A DNA stretch of 64,000 nt, taken from positions 43,043,554 through 43,107,553 of the forward strand of contig OX485803.1 in assembly GCA_950295325.1 (NCBI GenBank), given 5' to 3'. Source of the stretch: Polytrichum commune (taxonomy: Eukaryota; Streptophyta; Polytrichopsida; Polytrichales; Polytrichaceae). Both the position numbers and the translations under genes were made by a program. Of this stretch, positions 35,214-47,633 are shown piece by piece; position 1 is the stretch's first letter; every line of letters begins with the position of its first letter. The notes under the pieces are model-generated. The model did no database searches and was not told where the DNA came from. It saw nothing but the letters and a program-made list of their open reading frames with translations.

Positions 35214-37204
35214 AATCAAGAGCTTCTGACAATTGGTTTGTCACAGCTTGGAGGCCGATCACGTTGAGACGAGCGCATCAATGAGCTAAAACGCTGAAAT
35301 GCCGAACACCCCACGAAAGAATCTCTTGAGTCCGCAGTAGCTTCTGAGCTCAATTTGAGACCTCTTTCTCTGCCGAACACCACAAAGAGCAATCAATGCC
35401 AGAAATACCAAATGCCTCCCAAACCATTGTTGCCCACTGAACGATTGTCAAGAGACACGTAATCCTCTAAACCCCTTCACACCTACAATACCCCAAATAC
35501 CAAAATACAAAAAATACACCCGATTAAGATTATTAGACATTTGTGGCTGCATCTTGTAGGTTGATGAACCCATCAAAAATTGGAAGCACGCGCACTCCTC
35601 CTCGCTATGGCCTCCAAGCTGCTCTCTGCGACCTCGTTGAAGGACACGATCGCATTCCAAACTTGGAGCTCGGCTGCTACTTGGCCGTGAAGTCAATTAC
35701 GAATGCTGAAATGAAAGACACTACACATCAGTTGTGCATCCAATATCAGCTACTAAATAAAAGAGAGCAACTTCATAATCATTCCACTCACGAAACTGGA
35801 TTTGCCATACTCGTCTTCAGAACATGGTTTGGATCAACTGCTGAAACATCTCTAAGCACAAAACATGTAGTTCAAATCCCTTTCTTTTGGTATCATACGC
35901 ATCAACTTGAAGACACTTGATTCTAAGGAATTTTATGGATTTCTTTAGAACTGCAGAAAAATCCCAAGAATGATATGTGGGTCTTCCCAGATGTTCATCC
36001 GTAGCTCTCCATCGTCGCTTGCAAGGTGAACAAAACAAGCACAATCGCTTCCGGTGGCGCAACGCACCATACTAGCAAAATCGAGAGAACGAGCATGCAA
36101 GAGCGAGTGCTAGAGTTAAAGAGAGCGAGAGAAGGCCCAAGAGAGAAAGAGAGAGAGAAGTGTGAGAGAGTCCTTCTTTGGACACCACATTTATAGGCAC
36201 CAAACCCAACTTCTAAGCAAGGACTCGTGGCCATTGCTAATCAACAATGGGGATTAGTAAGTCTTTGGGATGTCCTAAACTCGGGAAACAATTGTAAATT
36301 ATTCTCACAATTTACATGATGGGTACCTATCCATGTCTATCTTCAAGTACTATATAAAGGACAATAAGTTATCCATGAGTCTTTTTACTCTTCGGTTCAA
36401 ATAAGATATTGTAAACTCAAGATGATGTCTTCTTGGTTTTAAAGCCGTCTTGTTCTCCTCTGTACGTAGCTCCCATATGATATGCTGCAAATTTTGATTG
36501 TTTTTACTACATTCAAGTGCAACATGAAGTGTTATTCTTTGTTGTGGTTTAGAAAATTTTCAATAATATTTCATGGGATTGAAAGAGTCCAAAAACATCT
36601 TTCTATATGAGAAGTGATCACTTTTCAATTTGATGCCATGTTGAATTGTTCTCAAAACTAGAATATGTGGATTTTTTTAATACAAGTTTCCAAGTTAGGG
36701 CAAACCATCCAACTATCATGTTTTTTTTTTTTTTAAATGTTTAATGGAAAAAGAAAAAATTTCATTTTATTTGGTAGCCAACTTTTGGAATGGGGTTGAT
36801 GGACATGCTTTGAGCTCTAGCATCCTAAACATAAGTAGTCAACATTGCAAAGTTAACATGGTTTTTCTTATAATAAAACTGTTACATGTTCAAGACAAAT
36901 GTCTGAAACTTTTATTTCTATGTAAAATTATGTTTTTGAAATGAGCAAGTCCATTGAGTCAAATTTTATATGTTTTAAAAAGTTGATTCTACTAGATGAT
37001 ACATTGTAAACTTCCACTTCACTCAATTTGAGAATACTTTGATTTTCTTAATCCCAAGAATAAATAGTTCATGAACAACTAAAAATGAGAGGAATTATCC
37101 CTATTGTAGCGCACACCATTTTTTTCCCCCAAATTTAAACATTAAAATATTTGTAAAAACAAGAACGCCACATCATAACATTAAGTAACAAGTCCAGAAT
37201 GACC

Positions 37205-37256
37205 TTCTCAAAAGAGCATCAAACCGGTGTGTGTTGATTTGATGCTCTTTTGAGAG
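37205..37256. other. Short hairpin, 19 bp stem
   Basis: TTCTCAAAAGAGCATCAAA and its inverted copy (one mismatch) are separated by 14 nt. Probably a foldback relic. Confidence 0.8.
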
Positions 37257-37799
37257 CAAAGGTGGCGCTACGATTGAGTTTTTCTTTGGCTATTTGTAAT
37301 CTATTTGGTTATTACTTTCACTATTAAGAATCGATTATGTCAGATTCTAGGACAAAACTAATGCCAAGTGGCAGTAAAGGTTCTAATCTAAGCTAAATTA
37401 GTATCTAAACAAATCTAAAAAGCTATAAAGCAACATGATAAGTTGGAGGGGCCAAATCAGTTGTACTTTTGGGAAAACTCTTCCAAAATCCACATTGGAA
37501 ACCTTTTCAACACCTCTTTAAGGCTATTATTATTTATTAATTACCCATTCATCCACCCTTGCTTTGCAAGCTTCTCCCTTCCTGTTGAGGTAATATTGTG
37601 GGTACTCAAAGGGTATCCCGCTAGCATTGGTACTTAACAGTATGATCACTCCCGATCACAACACATAGGAAGTGCATTTTTGTAGGTGAGTTAGTCTCTC
37701 ACAATGACTCTGAGTCATGGTAGATCATCACCGTCCAGCCTATATGATGGCATTGGAGATGATCAAAACCAATGAACAAATCGTACCAAAAGTTAATTA

Positions 37800-37855
37800 T
37801 AGATGAACCAATTGAGTTTGAGAAACAACCAGTAGAAGTTGAAGACTTGCGGATG
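37800..37855 (-). mobile_element. hAT-like MITE family A, fragment
   Basis: Only the 3' third is alignable: GATGAACCAATTGAGTTTGA, then GAAACAACCAGTAGAAGTTG in reverse orientation. Confidence 0.6.
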
Positions 37856-38128
37856 GACATCTGACCAATTATTGGTTCCATGTGGATATGGGTGAGTTGA
37901 CTTGAGTGGGAGGTGGATATTTGAAAACCCCCCAAGGGTATATAAAATGGATTTCAATTGGGTCAATTTGAAACCTCTTGGATACAAGTAGACCCTTGCG
38001 GGTATTGGCCAAATATCATCCGGCCATTAGCTAGCTATCATGTGGGTAGCTCGGCCAAAGGGGTCTCTAGCCCATGACACATTTCATCATTATGAGCTTC
38101 TCCTCTTAAGCAACTGAGCGTTTTCGCC

Positions 38129-38130
<2 letters not shown>

Positions 38131-38160
<30 letters not shown>

Positions 38161-38161
38161 T
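38131..38161. repeat. (TTTC)n microsatellite
   Basis: About seven uninterrupted tetranucleotide units. Confidence 0.9.
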
Positions 38162-38575
38162 AAATTTGGTTTTTTGTGGTCCGTGGCTAGGGTTTACTTC
38201 GGTACTTGCTAGAGTGCAAATTTGTTTGTTCTCTCTTTAACTCTTCTAGAGCTTGTTAGCTCCTATTAGGTTCTTACCTTCATCAGTTTTTACCTTGTAG
38301 CAAGCTCAGGTGCACTTTGCAGTTTGGTTGATTGTTGGTTGGTCAAATATTTGCTTAGTTTTTGGGTCTGCTACCTTCTTGGCTTGGCTACTATAAGGTC
38401 CGCTACTTTGAGGTTGTTTGCTCTGAGCTTAGCTCAACTGTTGTGAGGCTATTTGGACAAGTGTGAGGACCCATGGGCTCGGTTTGAGATTTTGGTGGCA
38501 AATCCTAGTGGTAGGTAGTGTTGGCAACTTGTTGGGCTTTGGAAGTGGTGGCCTGGAGCATGGAGCAATGTTATA

Positions 38576-39131
38576 CTCCCTCCGTTTCATATCAAAAGTT
38601 ACGTTTCACTAAATATGTGGGATTAAGGTCATTTTTCGCATTTTTAGCACGAAATTGTGTGCGTTGTATAGCTCTCACTAAGCACTTTCCGGTGAGCTAG
38701 GGGTGTCCAAAAAAAAATCAAATTTTTTTTAACGCCAATTTCATTGGAAGCCCGTCATTTTGGGCGGATGGCACCGAAGCTCATTTGCTAATGAGTAGTG
38801 AGGTTGAGACTCGTGCTCCTTAAGGTTTGTGTTTAGGGTTAGGGTTTTTGAGAAGAAACGGCATGGCGATGTCCATTTCTGATGAAATCGATGTTGACGG
38901 TGATGCTCACGGAGTGGAGATGGAGCCCATTGTGAACAACAAGAAAAAGCCCAACCTGGGTAATGAGAACCGCCAGTTGATCTACCAGAAGTTGTTCGCC
39001 AAGCAGCAACATTGTTTATAGCAACATTCCAATTCGTTTGACGAAGTTTGAAAGAAATTTCACCAAACGTATCTTTTGTTTCGTAACGCAAATTATGTCC
39101 AAACGTAACTTTTGATATGAAACGGAGGGAG
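38576..39131 (+). mobile_element. Tc1/mariner (MLE/Stowaway) deletion derivative
   Basis: Perfect 31 bp terminal inverted repeats beginning CTCCCTCCGTTTCATATC, the hallmark of plant mariner-like elements and Stowaway MITEs, bordered by TA on both sides (38574-38575 and 39132-39133). The 556 bp element still carries the start of a transposase-like frame, so it links a MITE to its autonomous parent by internal deletion. Confidence 0.92.
38863..39021 (+). pseudogene. N-terminal remnant of mariner-like transposase, 52 codons
   Basis: From ATG the frame reads MAMSISDEIDV, then an acidic stretch, a basic NNKKKP segment and NLGNENRQLIYQKLF, before stopping at TAG. The last part resembles the start of the helix-turn-helix DNA-binding domain of plant mariner-like transposases (pattern '..R..IY..L'). 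The catalytic DDD region is absent, so it cannot transpose by itself. The identification rests on this motif plus the surrounding mariner ends. Confidence 0.6.
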
Positions 39132-39133
39132 TA

Positions 39134-40050
39134 GTAGGTAGTTGTTGTCCTTTGAGATTTGTAATTTGAAGGTTTTATTTTTTTACTTTTATGCTCATAT
39201 TCTCTTGCTAGTTTGAGGTATAGCCTTTAAGGTTAGGATTTAGTTCTTGCTTTTTCATTTGAAATGTTATATTGTTGTTGTTGTTGTTATTTTTTATTAT
39301 TCTTGTTGATGGTCCTTCATGTTCATTTTGGTGTTGTTTTCCTTGTTGTTGATTTAGGGTTGCTAATTTATTTTGTTATACATTTAGGATTTAGGATTTA
39401 ATGTTGTTTGTTCTTGTTAGTGCTGTAGGATTTTATGTCCTTGTTGATGTGTTTTTTTTGTATTGTTGTTCTTTTGTTGTTATTGTTAGTTGTTCTTATT
39501 GATTTTGGTATAAGTTGTTATTGTTGTTGGTGCACCTTCTTGCTAGTCCTTGTTGGTGCACCTTATTGTGGGGCCCACCACAAAAATTGGCGATCCGTCC
39601 AAGATTAGCCTCTCCCGGTCACTCTCTTCCAATTGCTACACATTGAACTTTCCTTATAAGATACATTCCTCATTGTGTCGTGCATCACTAGATTCAACTC
39701 AACTTCAAGTTAGTTTCTTGAATTCTTCATCTTCAAGGGGGTAATTTCTCAAACTCTACCGGTTCATTTGTAACTAGTGGTCGGTTCTTTGCGTTCATTG
39801 ATCATCTATATAGAAGAGTATCTACAATTTCATTGGTTGTTGTGATTTGTTGCCTTCCAAAAGACCAAGTTTGTTGTTGCCCTTCAATTACTTGCCTTCA
39901 TTTACAGTATATGGAGGTTTGTGGATTTTGCACTCTCAAACGCTCTTGAAGTGTGTCTTCACAATGCTACAACATAGTGGATCAATCAATATTGTTCTAC
40001 GTCATGCATCTGAAACTTGAATTAGCAGTAGCTCCTAGACTCGCCATAAG
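39134..40050. other. No gene; T/G-rich low complexity and MITE end
   Basis: Dominated by TTGTTGTTGTT-type sequence (about 39260-39520). At 39741-39800 the 3' end of a family A hAT-like MITE remains (CTCAAACTCTACCGGTTCAT, then GGTCGGTTC...TTCATTG). Confidence 0.55.
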
Positions 40051-40052
40051 TA

Positions 40053-40380
40053 CACTAAATAAGATATTTTAGTGTTTGATTATATCATTATATGTAGTGT
40101 TGTTACCACCCTACCGTGCTCAACACTAATTTTCAATTCCTTGATAATTAGTGTTCGACATAAATGTGTTGCTACCTTCCCTATTGCCAACTCCCTTATT
40201 ATATCTTTTTTTTTCATATCCTTATTAACACTAAATTCAAACATGTAACTTCCACATATTACCATAGTTGATATTTCGTGTTTGATTTTATATTTGATGT
40301 TACTTACTTTCATACGGTTATTGATATTTAGTATATGTGTTCGTGTTTAGTGTATCAAACACTGAATATCCTATTTAGTG
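40053..40380 (-). mobile_element. TACACTAAATA-type MITE, copy 2
   Basis: 328 bp. Ends CACTAAATAAGATATTTTAGTG and CCTATTTAGTG, bordered by TA (40051-40052, 40381-40382). The interior is the diverged reverse complement of the copy at 59220-59558 (shared GTTACCACCCTA, CAACACTAATTTTCAATTC, TTTTTTTTCATATCCTTA). Confidence 0.85.
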
Positions 40381-40574
40381 TAGTGATTGAATCTAAGTGA
40401 CCAGTGTCTAGAGAGACTTTTGGGCATAATCAATCGAGATCAGGCTAGTGTTTCCAAGTCCAATTGGTTACATGTTGTCATCTTCCGGTTTTTATTTATT
40501 AATTTGAGGTATATTCCATATATTCCTCCAAAACGATGGCTAATTTTCCTGAAGTCTTGAACTTCAACCGGTTA

Positions 40575-42023
40575 AGGTAGAAATACCATAACCCGTGAAG
40601 ATAAGGTGATTTGCATTGAAGATCTGGTCTGACAATCATGAGATAATTTTCCAAGATAGACGAGAAGGATTCATGAAGAATGCAAGTTGTTTCATATTTT
40701 TCTACCCTATACAAAAAAAATGCTACAATTTTTCAAAGTGGAACGTTGTTCAAACCCCTACTCATTCACTAGATTCTCCCTACACCGAACACAGTACTCC
40801 GCATTTCCATACAAAACATCGCCTCAATCAGTTACCTCATGAGTACATTAACACTTGACTCCCATTGGCTACACTAAGTGTACACGCATTGAAGTTGCTG
40901 CCTATGTTCGGGGAAAACCGACGGCTAGTTCATTATCAGCCGATGGATTTCCCCTCATGGCCGGTCCAAATTTCCAACCATCGGATGACAATCCGACTGT
41001 AATTTCAATCCTCCGGCAATTAGCCGATGGACCAGAAAATGTCCCGGAAATTTAGCCGATTCTTCTTGTGAGTTACTGGATTTTAGTCGGAAGCATCCAG
41101 AGCGCTCTTTGTCTGGGGCATTTGATGATGCACTTGAGGAAGTACCTTGAACCTTAAACTTTTTGAATTATGCAACCTTTCCATGACCAAATCCAATTGC
41201 TTCTATGAAGAATTGGGGGACCGTTGGCCTTCAAGCGGTGAAGGCATTGCTAGTTTCAATTCCTGCCAAGGATATTAACTCTTCAAATTTAAAGTTTTGA
41301 ACATGCCTTTCTTTTCACTTATTCAAGATTTTGTACTAAGAAATGATATCTAATAACTTTTCATACATTTTTAAAACAATTAGTGCCGATATGAATTCCA
41401 TTTAATCGGATATTGGCCTCGGGGGGGGTAGTCATTGGTTGGAGTAGCAATATACGTGCGAACAAATGATAGGGTATTTTAAAAACATGGGGGCTAAAAA
41501 TTATAAATGGACTTAAGAGTAATATAGGGTATCAAAAATGGCACTGGACATCTATAAAGTACTATAGGGTATGGAATAATAGGTAATTTGGAATTATAAG
41601 TTATGCAAGCCATTTTTCTATTAACCCAAAGTAGAAATTTATATAATGATAGCCTGAGCATGTGAAAAAAGGAAGAGAATTGAAAGTAATACCCCCCTAT
41701 AAAATAATGGTTGTTCGCACCTATATCCTTAACTTTTTAATGCACTGCCCCCCCCCCCCCCCCCGAGATATTGGCCAATGAAAATATGAAAATATAGGCA
41801 ATTGGCCGATTGATTTTACAAAAGACAGGCTCTTGCCGATGTAAATTGGAAAAAATCCGACCCTTCGTAGCAACTACCGGCAATTAGCTACTAAGGCTTC
41901 AAAAACTTCCCGAACTCTGGTTGCTGCTGAACCATGATCGGTTTTAGAAATGGCACTTCATCATTATGACAGCGGTCTAGTGCACAGCTAGAGGGTGGTT
42001 AACAGGTTATGGTAATTCTACCT
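40575..42023 (-). mobile_element. TA-flanked TIR element (family B) nested in MITE family A
   Basis: Ends AGGTAGAAATACCATAACC and its complement (one mismatch in 19), with TA duplicated (40573-40574, 42024-42025). Deleting the element plus one TA restores the MITE reading GGTTATCTCTCAAAC. Its flanking halves are the reverse complement of the 427 bp element at 53393-53819. It is longer because a further roughly 1.0 kb insert sits inside it. Confidence 0.88.
40902..41920. mobile_element. Third-level insertion, about 1.02 kb, hAT-like
   Basis: Absent from the homologous element at 53.4 kb. Bordered by TTGCTGC at 40895-40901 and 41921-41927 (8 bp if one mismatch is allowed). Ends share an inverted GTTCGGG motif. 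The subterminal regions are rich in GCCGAT/ATCGGC. A 17-base run of C lies at 41748-41764. No coding domain recognised. Confidence 0.75.
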
Positions 42024-42199
42024 TATCTCTCAAACTCAACCGCTTCAACTGTAGCTAGAGGTTGGCTCTCCCCGTTCATTGCAACTAATTCACTAAACTG
42101 CTTAAAATTAAAATTCACTTCTAACTAATTCAAAACATTAATGCTTGCTCGAGAAACATGTCCCTAGTAATTAACCCACTTTCAAACTGAGGCTCGGGA

Positions 42200-42345
42200 T
42201 TCTTATACACAGTTAATTAGTACACAGTTGTCGCTGCACCATCCACGTGGCAGTTAATTACTGGCCCAAATGTGCATGACAATAGCCGATTTGAAATGAA
42301 AGTCATCTCACATGCATCGAGGACCATTGAAATTTGGATTCAATG
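42200..42345. repeat. Dispersed repeat R3, copy 3
   Basis: Similar to 7674-7812 and 8335-8472: TTAGTACACAGTTGTCGC, CCACGTGGCAGTTAATTACT, GATTTGAAATGAAAGTCATC. The open frame at 42272-42613 crosses it and has no known domain. Confidence 0.65.
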
Positions 42346-42699
42346 CAAAGAATGTGTTCAAGATCGGACACGAATGACAGTAGGATCATGTACTTGTGAC
42401 TTAACTAACTGTCTGTCAGATTCCAAAGAACTGGGCAAAGTGGTTTTTTGGTTTGAGGCTGCTACATTGATTGGTCAACAACTGACTTACGATTTGGCAT
42501 GGCAGGTTGATGAACGAAGAAGAACAAATACTATAAGGCCATCTGGCATGATGAGATTCTATACCATTCAGCACTTTATTAAGAAGCGAAATCCTAAAAA
42601 GTCAAGGAATTAAATGCTGTTATCCTAGGTCCATTCTCCAATAGTTAGGGTCGATGTGCCTCATTCCAACGTAGCAATAATGTGGACACCTATGCTTGA

Positions 42700-42910
42700 G
42701 TAGTTTATGGTTAGGTGTGGATCTACGAATGGATATCAAAATGACATGCGTTCAAAAGAGATTGCACGCACTACTTGTTCAAAATATGTTAACCTTTTTG
42801 AAGTTCAATAGTGAACATGATTTGGGGGACCTGTATGACCATTTGAAGAGCACAAGATTCACTTTGACGATAGACAAGATATTCATATGAGCTTAAGAAA
42901 GTATGAGGCT
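42700..42910 (+). repeat. Dispersed repeat R1
   Basis: GGTTAGGTGTGGATCTACGA, TGCGTTCAAAAGAGATTG, GTTCAATAGTGAACATGATT, GGGGGACCTGTATGACCA, ATTCATATGAGCTTAAGA. The clearest copy of the family. Confidence 0.75.
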
Positions 42911-43382
42911 CCCCCAGTAATGTGCACTAGCAAACTTGGAGTACAGTTTTGATTTCGAGCCCAAATTGTCCAATCTGTTTTGAACGGGAGCACATTTGTT
43001 TCTTCATTTGTGCCAAAAGTGCGCTTGAGTGAGATCTATAATTGTGGCTTTTAGGAACTTGTGGCTTGTAGAGTATTAGGAACTTTTACATATATATGTC
43101 CATAAGTTTTTCACATAAAATGGCAGCCAATATACACTTCTAACCCCACAAAATTTACAGAATTTCGTTGGGATAATTAAGGTATTAGTTTGGGCAGTCT
43201 GTGCAGTTAGTTGTGTATGCCAGTGTCATCATTTATGTATGATATTATTCTTGGAGTTCTCCTGGAAATGGCTTCATCCTATAAGATGACTTTAGCCTGC
43301 CTCATACTTCGGGCTTTTAAGTAATAAATACTCTAAATTTTGCCACACGGCACTCTTAATTATATTGCATAAGAGACCCACT

Positions 43383-43603
43383 CAATGAACGGGGAGAGCC
43401 AACTGCTAAGTAACAGATGAACTAGTTGAACTTAAGAATTACTGGTTAAAGATCAAAACTTCAGGTAACAAAAACCAAGCATTAGAGAAGAAACACCTCA
43501 ATTTAAAAAAGAAAAACCAAAAGATGAAAACACGTAACCAGTTGGACTTAGAAACACTAGGAGGATTTTGACTGATTCTGCCCAAAAATCTCCCCGGAGA
43601 CTG
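43383..43603 (-). mobile_element. hAT-like MITE family A copy (inverted pair, left)
   Basis: Ends CAATGAACGGGGAGAG and TCTCCCCGGAGACTG. Flanks GACCCACT (43375-43382) and GACTCACT (43604-43611) match at 7 of 8. Head-to-head with the next copy, about 100 bp away. Confidence 0.88.
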
Positions 43604-43701
43604 GACTCACTTAAGTTCCTATGTGGAAGTTGTAACTATTCTACATTACAAAGAAAATTAGATGAACCAGGAGGACATCTCAAACTCACCTTGTTTGCAA
43701 T

Positions 43702-43938
43702 CAGTGTCCGGAGAGATTTTTGGGCCGAATCGGTTGAGATCCCAGTGTTGTGTTTCCAAGTCCAACCATATGCATGTTGACATCTTTGCGGTTTTCCTTC
43801 ATTAATTTGACGAGGTATATTTCTAGATCCCTCTTGAATGATCGATAGTTTCCTTGAGTCTTGAACTTCAAATGGCTAATTCTCAAACTCAACCGGTTCA
43901 TCGTTGTTTATCTGTCAGTTCTTTCTCCTCATTCATTC
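43702..43938 (+). mobile_element. hAT-like MITE family A copy (inverted pair, right)
   Basis: Starts CAGTGTCCGGAGAGATTTTT. Flanks TTTGCAAT and TTTACAAC match at 6 of 8. Older-looking than the other copies. Confidence 0.82.
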
Positions 43939-43946
43939 TTTACAAC

Positions 43947-46900
43947 CTGAGTCCTAAAGGCCCTTCTCATTTATTTATTTGAAGGAAAACCAAGTTTCAA
44001 AACTGTGAGTCACTGGCCATAATTTTAGATGGTTTACCCAAGTTTTCATATACACATCGAGTCTCATGATTCAGAAGTTATGTAGTGCCTGCACCCTAAA
44101 GATAAGATTTCATCAGAAATGCACGGATTATTGAGTGTCCAAGTGGTGATGGCTTGGAGATCTGGATCAATGTGTCCAGGTTAATCTCCAACCAACTTTC
44201 ATGGAAATGGTCTTTGAGTGCCAAATAATGGGCAGGGGAGGGAATTTTATTCAACCGCGGTAACTGCTCAAATGGCTCATAATTCAGACACGTCCAAATC
44301 TAAGCAAGTTTCAGATTTCAACCAGGACGGAGGTGCTTCCAATTTCATGCACAATTTTTGGCTACAACTCCAAGTTGCAGCAGCACTCTTAGAGGTCACC
44401 GTGTTTAGAATTTGGTTTGGAGCCGCTAAATTAGTATTAAGAAGCAAGATTTTGGAGTTGATTTCATTATATAAACATTTTTGGGATTATGAAGTCTAAG
44501 AATTCTCACAAGTTGATTCAGAAGTGAAACTGGAATACCTAGGGGGTCTAGATGGTGACCCCTTTTAAAAATAAACCACTGCTACTTGGTTATAAGAGTA
44601 AATGTGAAACTTGTCTGATTCAAACACAAATCATATCAATGGATACCTCTTAGTGCCCTCTTACCAAGCATGTTGTTCCTCTTTTGTGAAAATAACAAAT
44701 CCTCATCTCATTGGAGTATAATAATCTCCCGCTTAAGTACGCACCCGTTTAAGTACGCATCCCGGTTAAGCGTGCAATTTTTTTGACAAAAATTAGGGTT
44801 CATATTTTATTATTTGAACATGTCATGCAAAGTCATTTTCCGCGAATGCATGAATTTTTTATGCTTGAAATTCAATGTCAGTTTGTTAATGTTTCACTGA
44901 AACGTCTCTAACAATCGTCGCAGTTCATCATACATTTTTCCAACTTCCGTTTGAACATCGGAGCACAGCAATTGGACGTCGATGTCGAGGACAGTGTTGT
45001 GTAGAGCTTCAAAGCCTTTGAAGTTGGTAGCACTTTCACATTCAACAAATGTCTCGATAGACTGGATTTCGACATTGATAGGTGGTTCTTCTTATGGGGT
45101 TGTTGAAGCTTGTCCATCAACATCAAGCCTCAATGGGAAGGGAATCGAACAAAACCAACAGCTTCATGAGCACCCTAACCTGTATTCTTTAGGGATAAGC
45201 TAGATGTGTATTAGACAGTTACTTATTCCGACTAGCCCAATCTGGAACACTAACGATATGAGTAAAGTACACACCTACCAACTAAGTGTGCACCAACGGC
45301 TCCCGTTCAAAGTGCATACTTAAACGGGAGATTACTGTACTAGAGGTGATGTAGGTGTAATCATTTCTTATAGAACTTCAGGTCGAGGCCGCACAACCAT
45401 TACAAAGTTGCCAGTGGGCACTTATTAGAATTCAAAGAATTCATGAGGCACTCAACTTCACAGCACCATCTCCTTTCAGGCACACATCGAGATGGTGTTC
45501 CCGTTTTGAGGGGCCACGTTTTCTGGGAATTCCAAGTGCCTTGGTGCAATCTACTGTAAACCACATGCACACATTTCAACAAGGACTGAGGTGTGAATAC
45601 AAATCGAATGCAAATCGAATGCACACTTTTTTTGGTCAAATATTCAGGACCATATCTAGGGCACACAGCCATTTCACAGCGAGAGGCTCTAGCTAGGAAT
45701 TCACAGACAATTTCGAAGCCCTAAATTAACATTGCAGCACCATCACACCATGATCCACTATTCAAGCTAAATTGACATAAGCTCACTGAGATTAGATTTG
45801 AGGATGATGGCATCATGCGACTTGAACGCTCTTACATTACCTGGTCCTCCAAGAAATTCACACAAAAGTTTACAGATTTCGAAGAAACTGAGGCCCTCCG
45901 CCTCACAATAGCATCTCACCTTTCGCGTCCTCTAATCATCTGAGTTAGCGTGGCACGCATTTGTCATCGACTCATGTGAATGATCGTGTAGTTGTTGTAG
46001 TGGTAGGCAACCAAAAAAGGTGGCATGGCTAGACTAGGGGAAGTCAAGTAGGCCACTCTAATTAACATGGCACACCAATTTTAATGTCACTCTAGATTAG
46101 AGGAATTCAATGTTGTGATCATTGGTGCACATATTAAGTGAATCAGAGCACCTGAATTACTATTCGGTCCATGATTGCGTGGGATATTCCACATGAAGCA
46201 AGCATGACAGAGGAGTAGTTGAAGCAATCAAGAAACGAACTAGTGTCAGAGGGATCACAACAAATTGCTCATAAACACATTATAGTTGCATAGGACATTA
46301 GGAGTTAAGTTGGGGATAATCTTTCTAATTACTATTGGGGCCACAAACATCAGGAGAGCACTGAATTTTACTGCACGTCAGCTTGACACTTACTTCCATG
46401 ATGTCTAAAAACTGAATTTTGGCCCGGCATATTAAGAGGAGAGAACTCCTGTCAAGAGTAGAACGTGAGCTAAAATCCTGAGAGCTGGATTTTGAAAGAC
46501 CAAGCACTCCTGTGTGCAAGTGAAAGTTAGTAAATTTTGTAGAGTCTGAGATGTAATGGCCACTTCGGAGTCTCTGTATACATATATAAGGGATTTACCA
46601 CCTGACAACCAAGAAGCGAATCAGAAGTGAAAGCTGAGGAGCTTTGAGAGTTCATAAGGTTAATTACGAGTTCAATTCCTGCAATCACATATTCACCATT
46701 AAATTCACAAACTTACAATGCTCTTGTGTGTCAAAAAATTAGTACTACCCCGTCCTTATCCTTTTCCCTGCAAATTAGTGAGTGTACAACTAAATCAAAT
46801 AAAGGTGTACTACTCTACCAAGATCATGAGCACATGGCTCCACTGGCATTATTGAGCAACTTGCCATGACAACATGTTCGCGAGGGAGACGTAAGTTAGT

Positions 46901-47633
46901 CATGGATCATGGACTTTAGTGGTGTGATGTGTGTGCACACGTAGAGTCGGGCATACGCTAGGTGGAGATAAGATTGAATCGGGGTGGTAATTACAAGTAC
47001 TGTAATCATAATCTATCTTCATGTATACACCATGCTTGGAGGGCCCAGAGTTGGCCGTAATTTGGAGTCACATCGACACCCATATCCCATCCCATCCCCA
47101 CTTGACCTTATCAACTAGGAGCTTGCAAATAAATGAATCCTGCAAACTTCGATCAATGTGAATTACCATGACTTGCATATGATCGTACACATATAATTTG
47201 CACAAGTTGAGTTGCAATTAAGTTACCATGGGCCTGCTATGAGCCAATTCTGCGGTGGAGTATGTGAATTTGCAGTGGAGTAATATGGCAGCTTAGCTGT
47301 GAAGTCGATCATGAGTAGATGTGATGCAACCTCCATCTGATCGGTTAGTTACAATTTTTTTCTTGAATTGTCCCATGGATTCAACTCTAAGCTGGCTTCT
47401 TGGGTTATGATTGTCACTTGTGAATTAGTACGGCGTTGTATCTCCACTTGTCTGAGATTTCAGAGACAATTAAAAGCTTAATTTATGACTTGCTACTCTT
47501 GTACACTGCACCCCAAGATATGGGTCTATGAAGTTGTAATCTTCGATTCCAAGTCCAGTGCAGAGAGAAATTGAGAAACTTTTAAATGTGCTTGGGTGTT
47601 ATTCGGTTGGTTTTTCATGTTCTCCAAATTCTA
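43947..47633. other. Gene-free stretch of repeats, segmental-duplication block B
   Basis: No gene recognised. Holds R2 around 44380-44560 and relatives at 45370-45720, then sequence collinear with 12.9-15.4 kb (see 11761-16509). At 44725-44765 and 45285-45330 the segments around CCCGCTTAAGTACGC and CTTAAACGGGAG are inverted and may be the worn ends of another element. Confidence 0.6.

Larger units (their letters stand above)
35214..38573. other. No recognised gene; simple repeats and small hairpin
   Basis: Contains a GA-rich tract near 36120-36170, a segment at 36190-36260 resembling 3560-3640, a (TTTC)n tract at about 38131-38161 and the hairpin at 37205-37256. Open frames at 35543-35920 and 35448-35696 overlap on opposite strands and show no known domain. 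Confidence 0.45.
40402..42081 (+). mobile_element. hAT-like MITE family A, split by a nested insertion
   Basis: The 5' two-thirds lie at 40402-40574 (CAGTGTCTAGAGAGACTTTT, TTGGGCATAATC, TTCAACCGGTTA) and the 3' end at 42024-42081 (TATCTCTCAAACTCAACC, GGCTCTCCCCGTTCATTG). The break is filled by another element. No clear target duplication remains. Confidence 0.85.

Noticed and set aside
35448-35920. Overlapping frames on both strands in a more GC-rich stretch
   Set aside because: Neither has a recognisable motif; base composition alone explains the open frames. Possibly decayed coding sequence, not supportable.
3560-36260. Paired LTRs of a retrotransposon (shared TTCTAAGCAAGGA segment at 3.6 and 36.2 kb)
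   Set aside because: Similarity is short, the distance is 32 kb with genes between, and no primer-binding site, polypurine tract or pol domain was seen.
42272-42613. 113-codon frame
   Set aside because: It runs across dispersed repeat R3 and the R3 copies at 7.7 and 8.4 kb do not preserve the frame.
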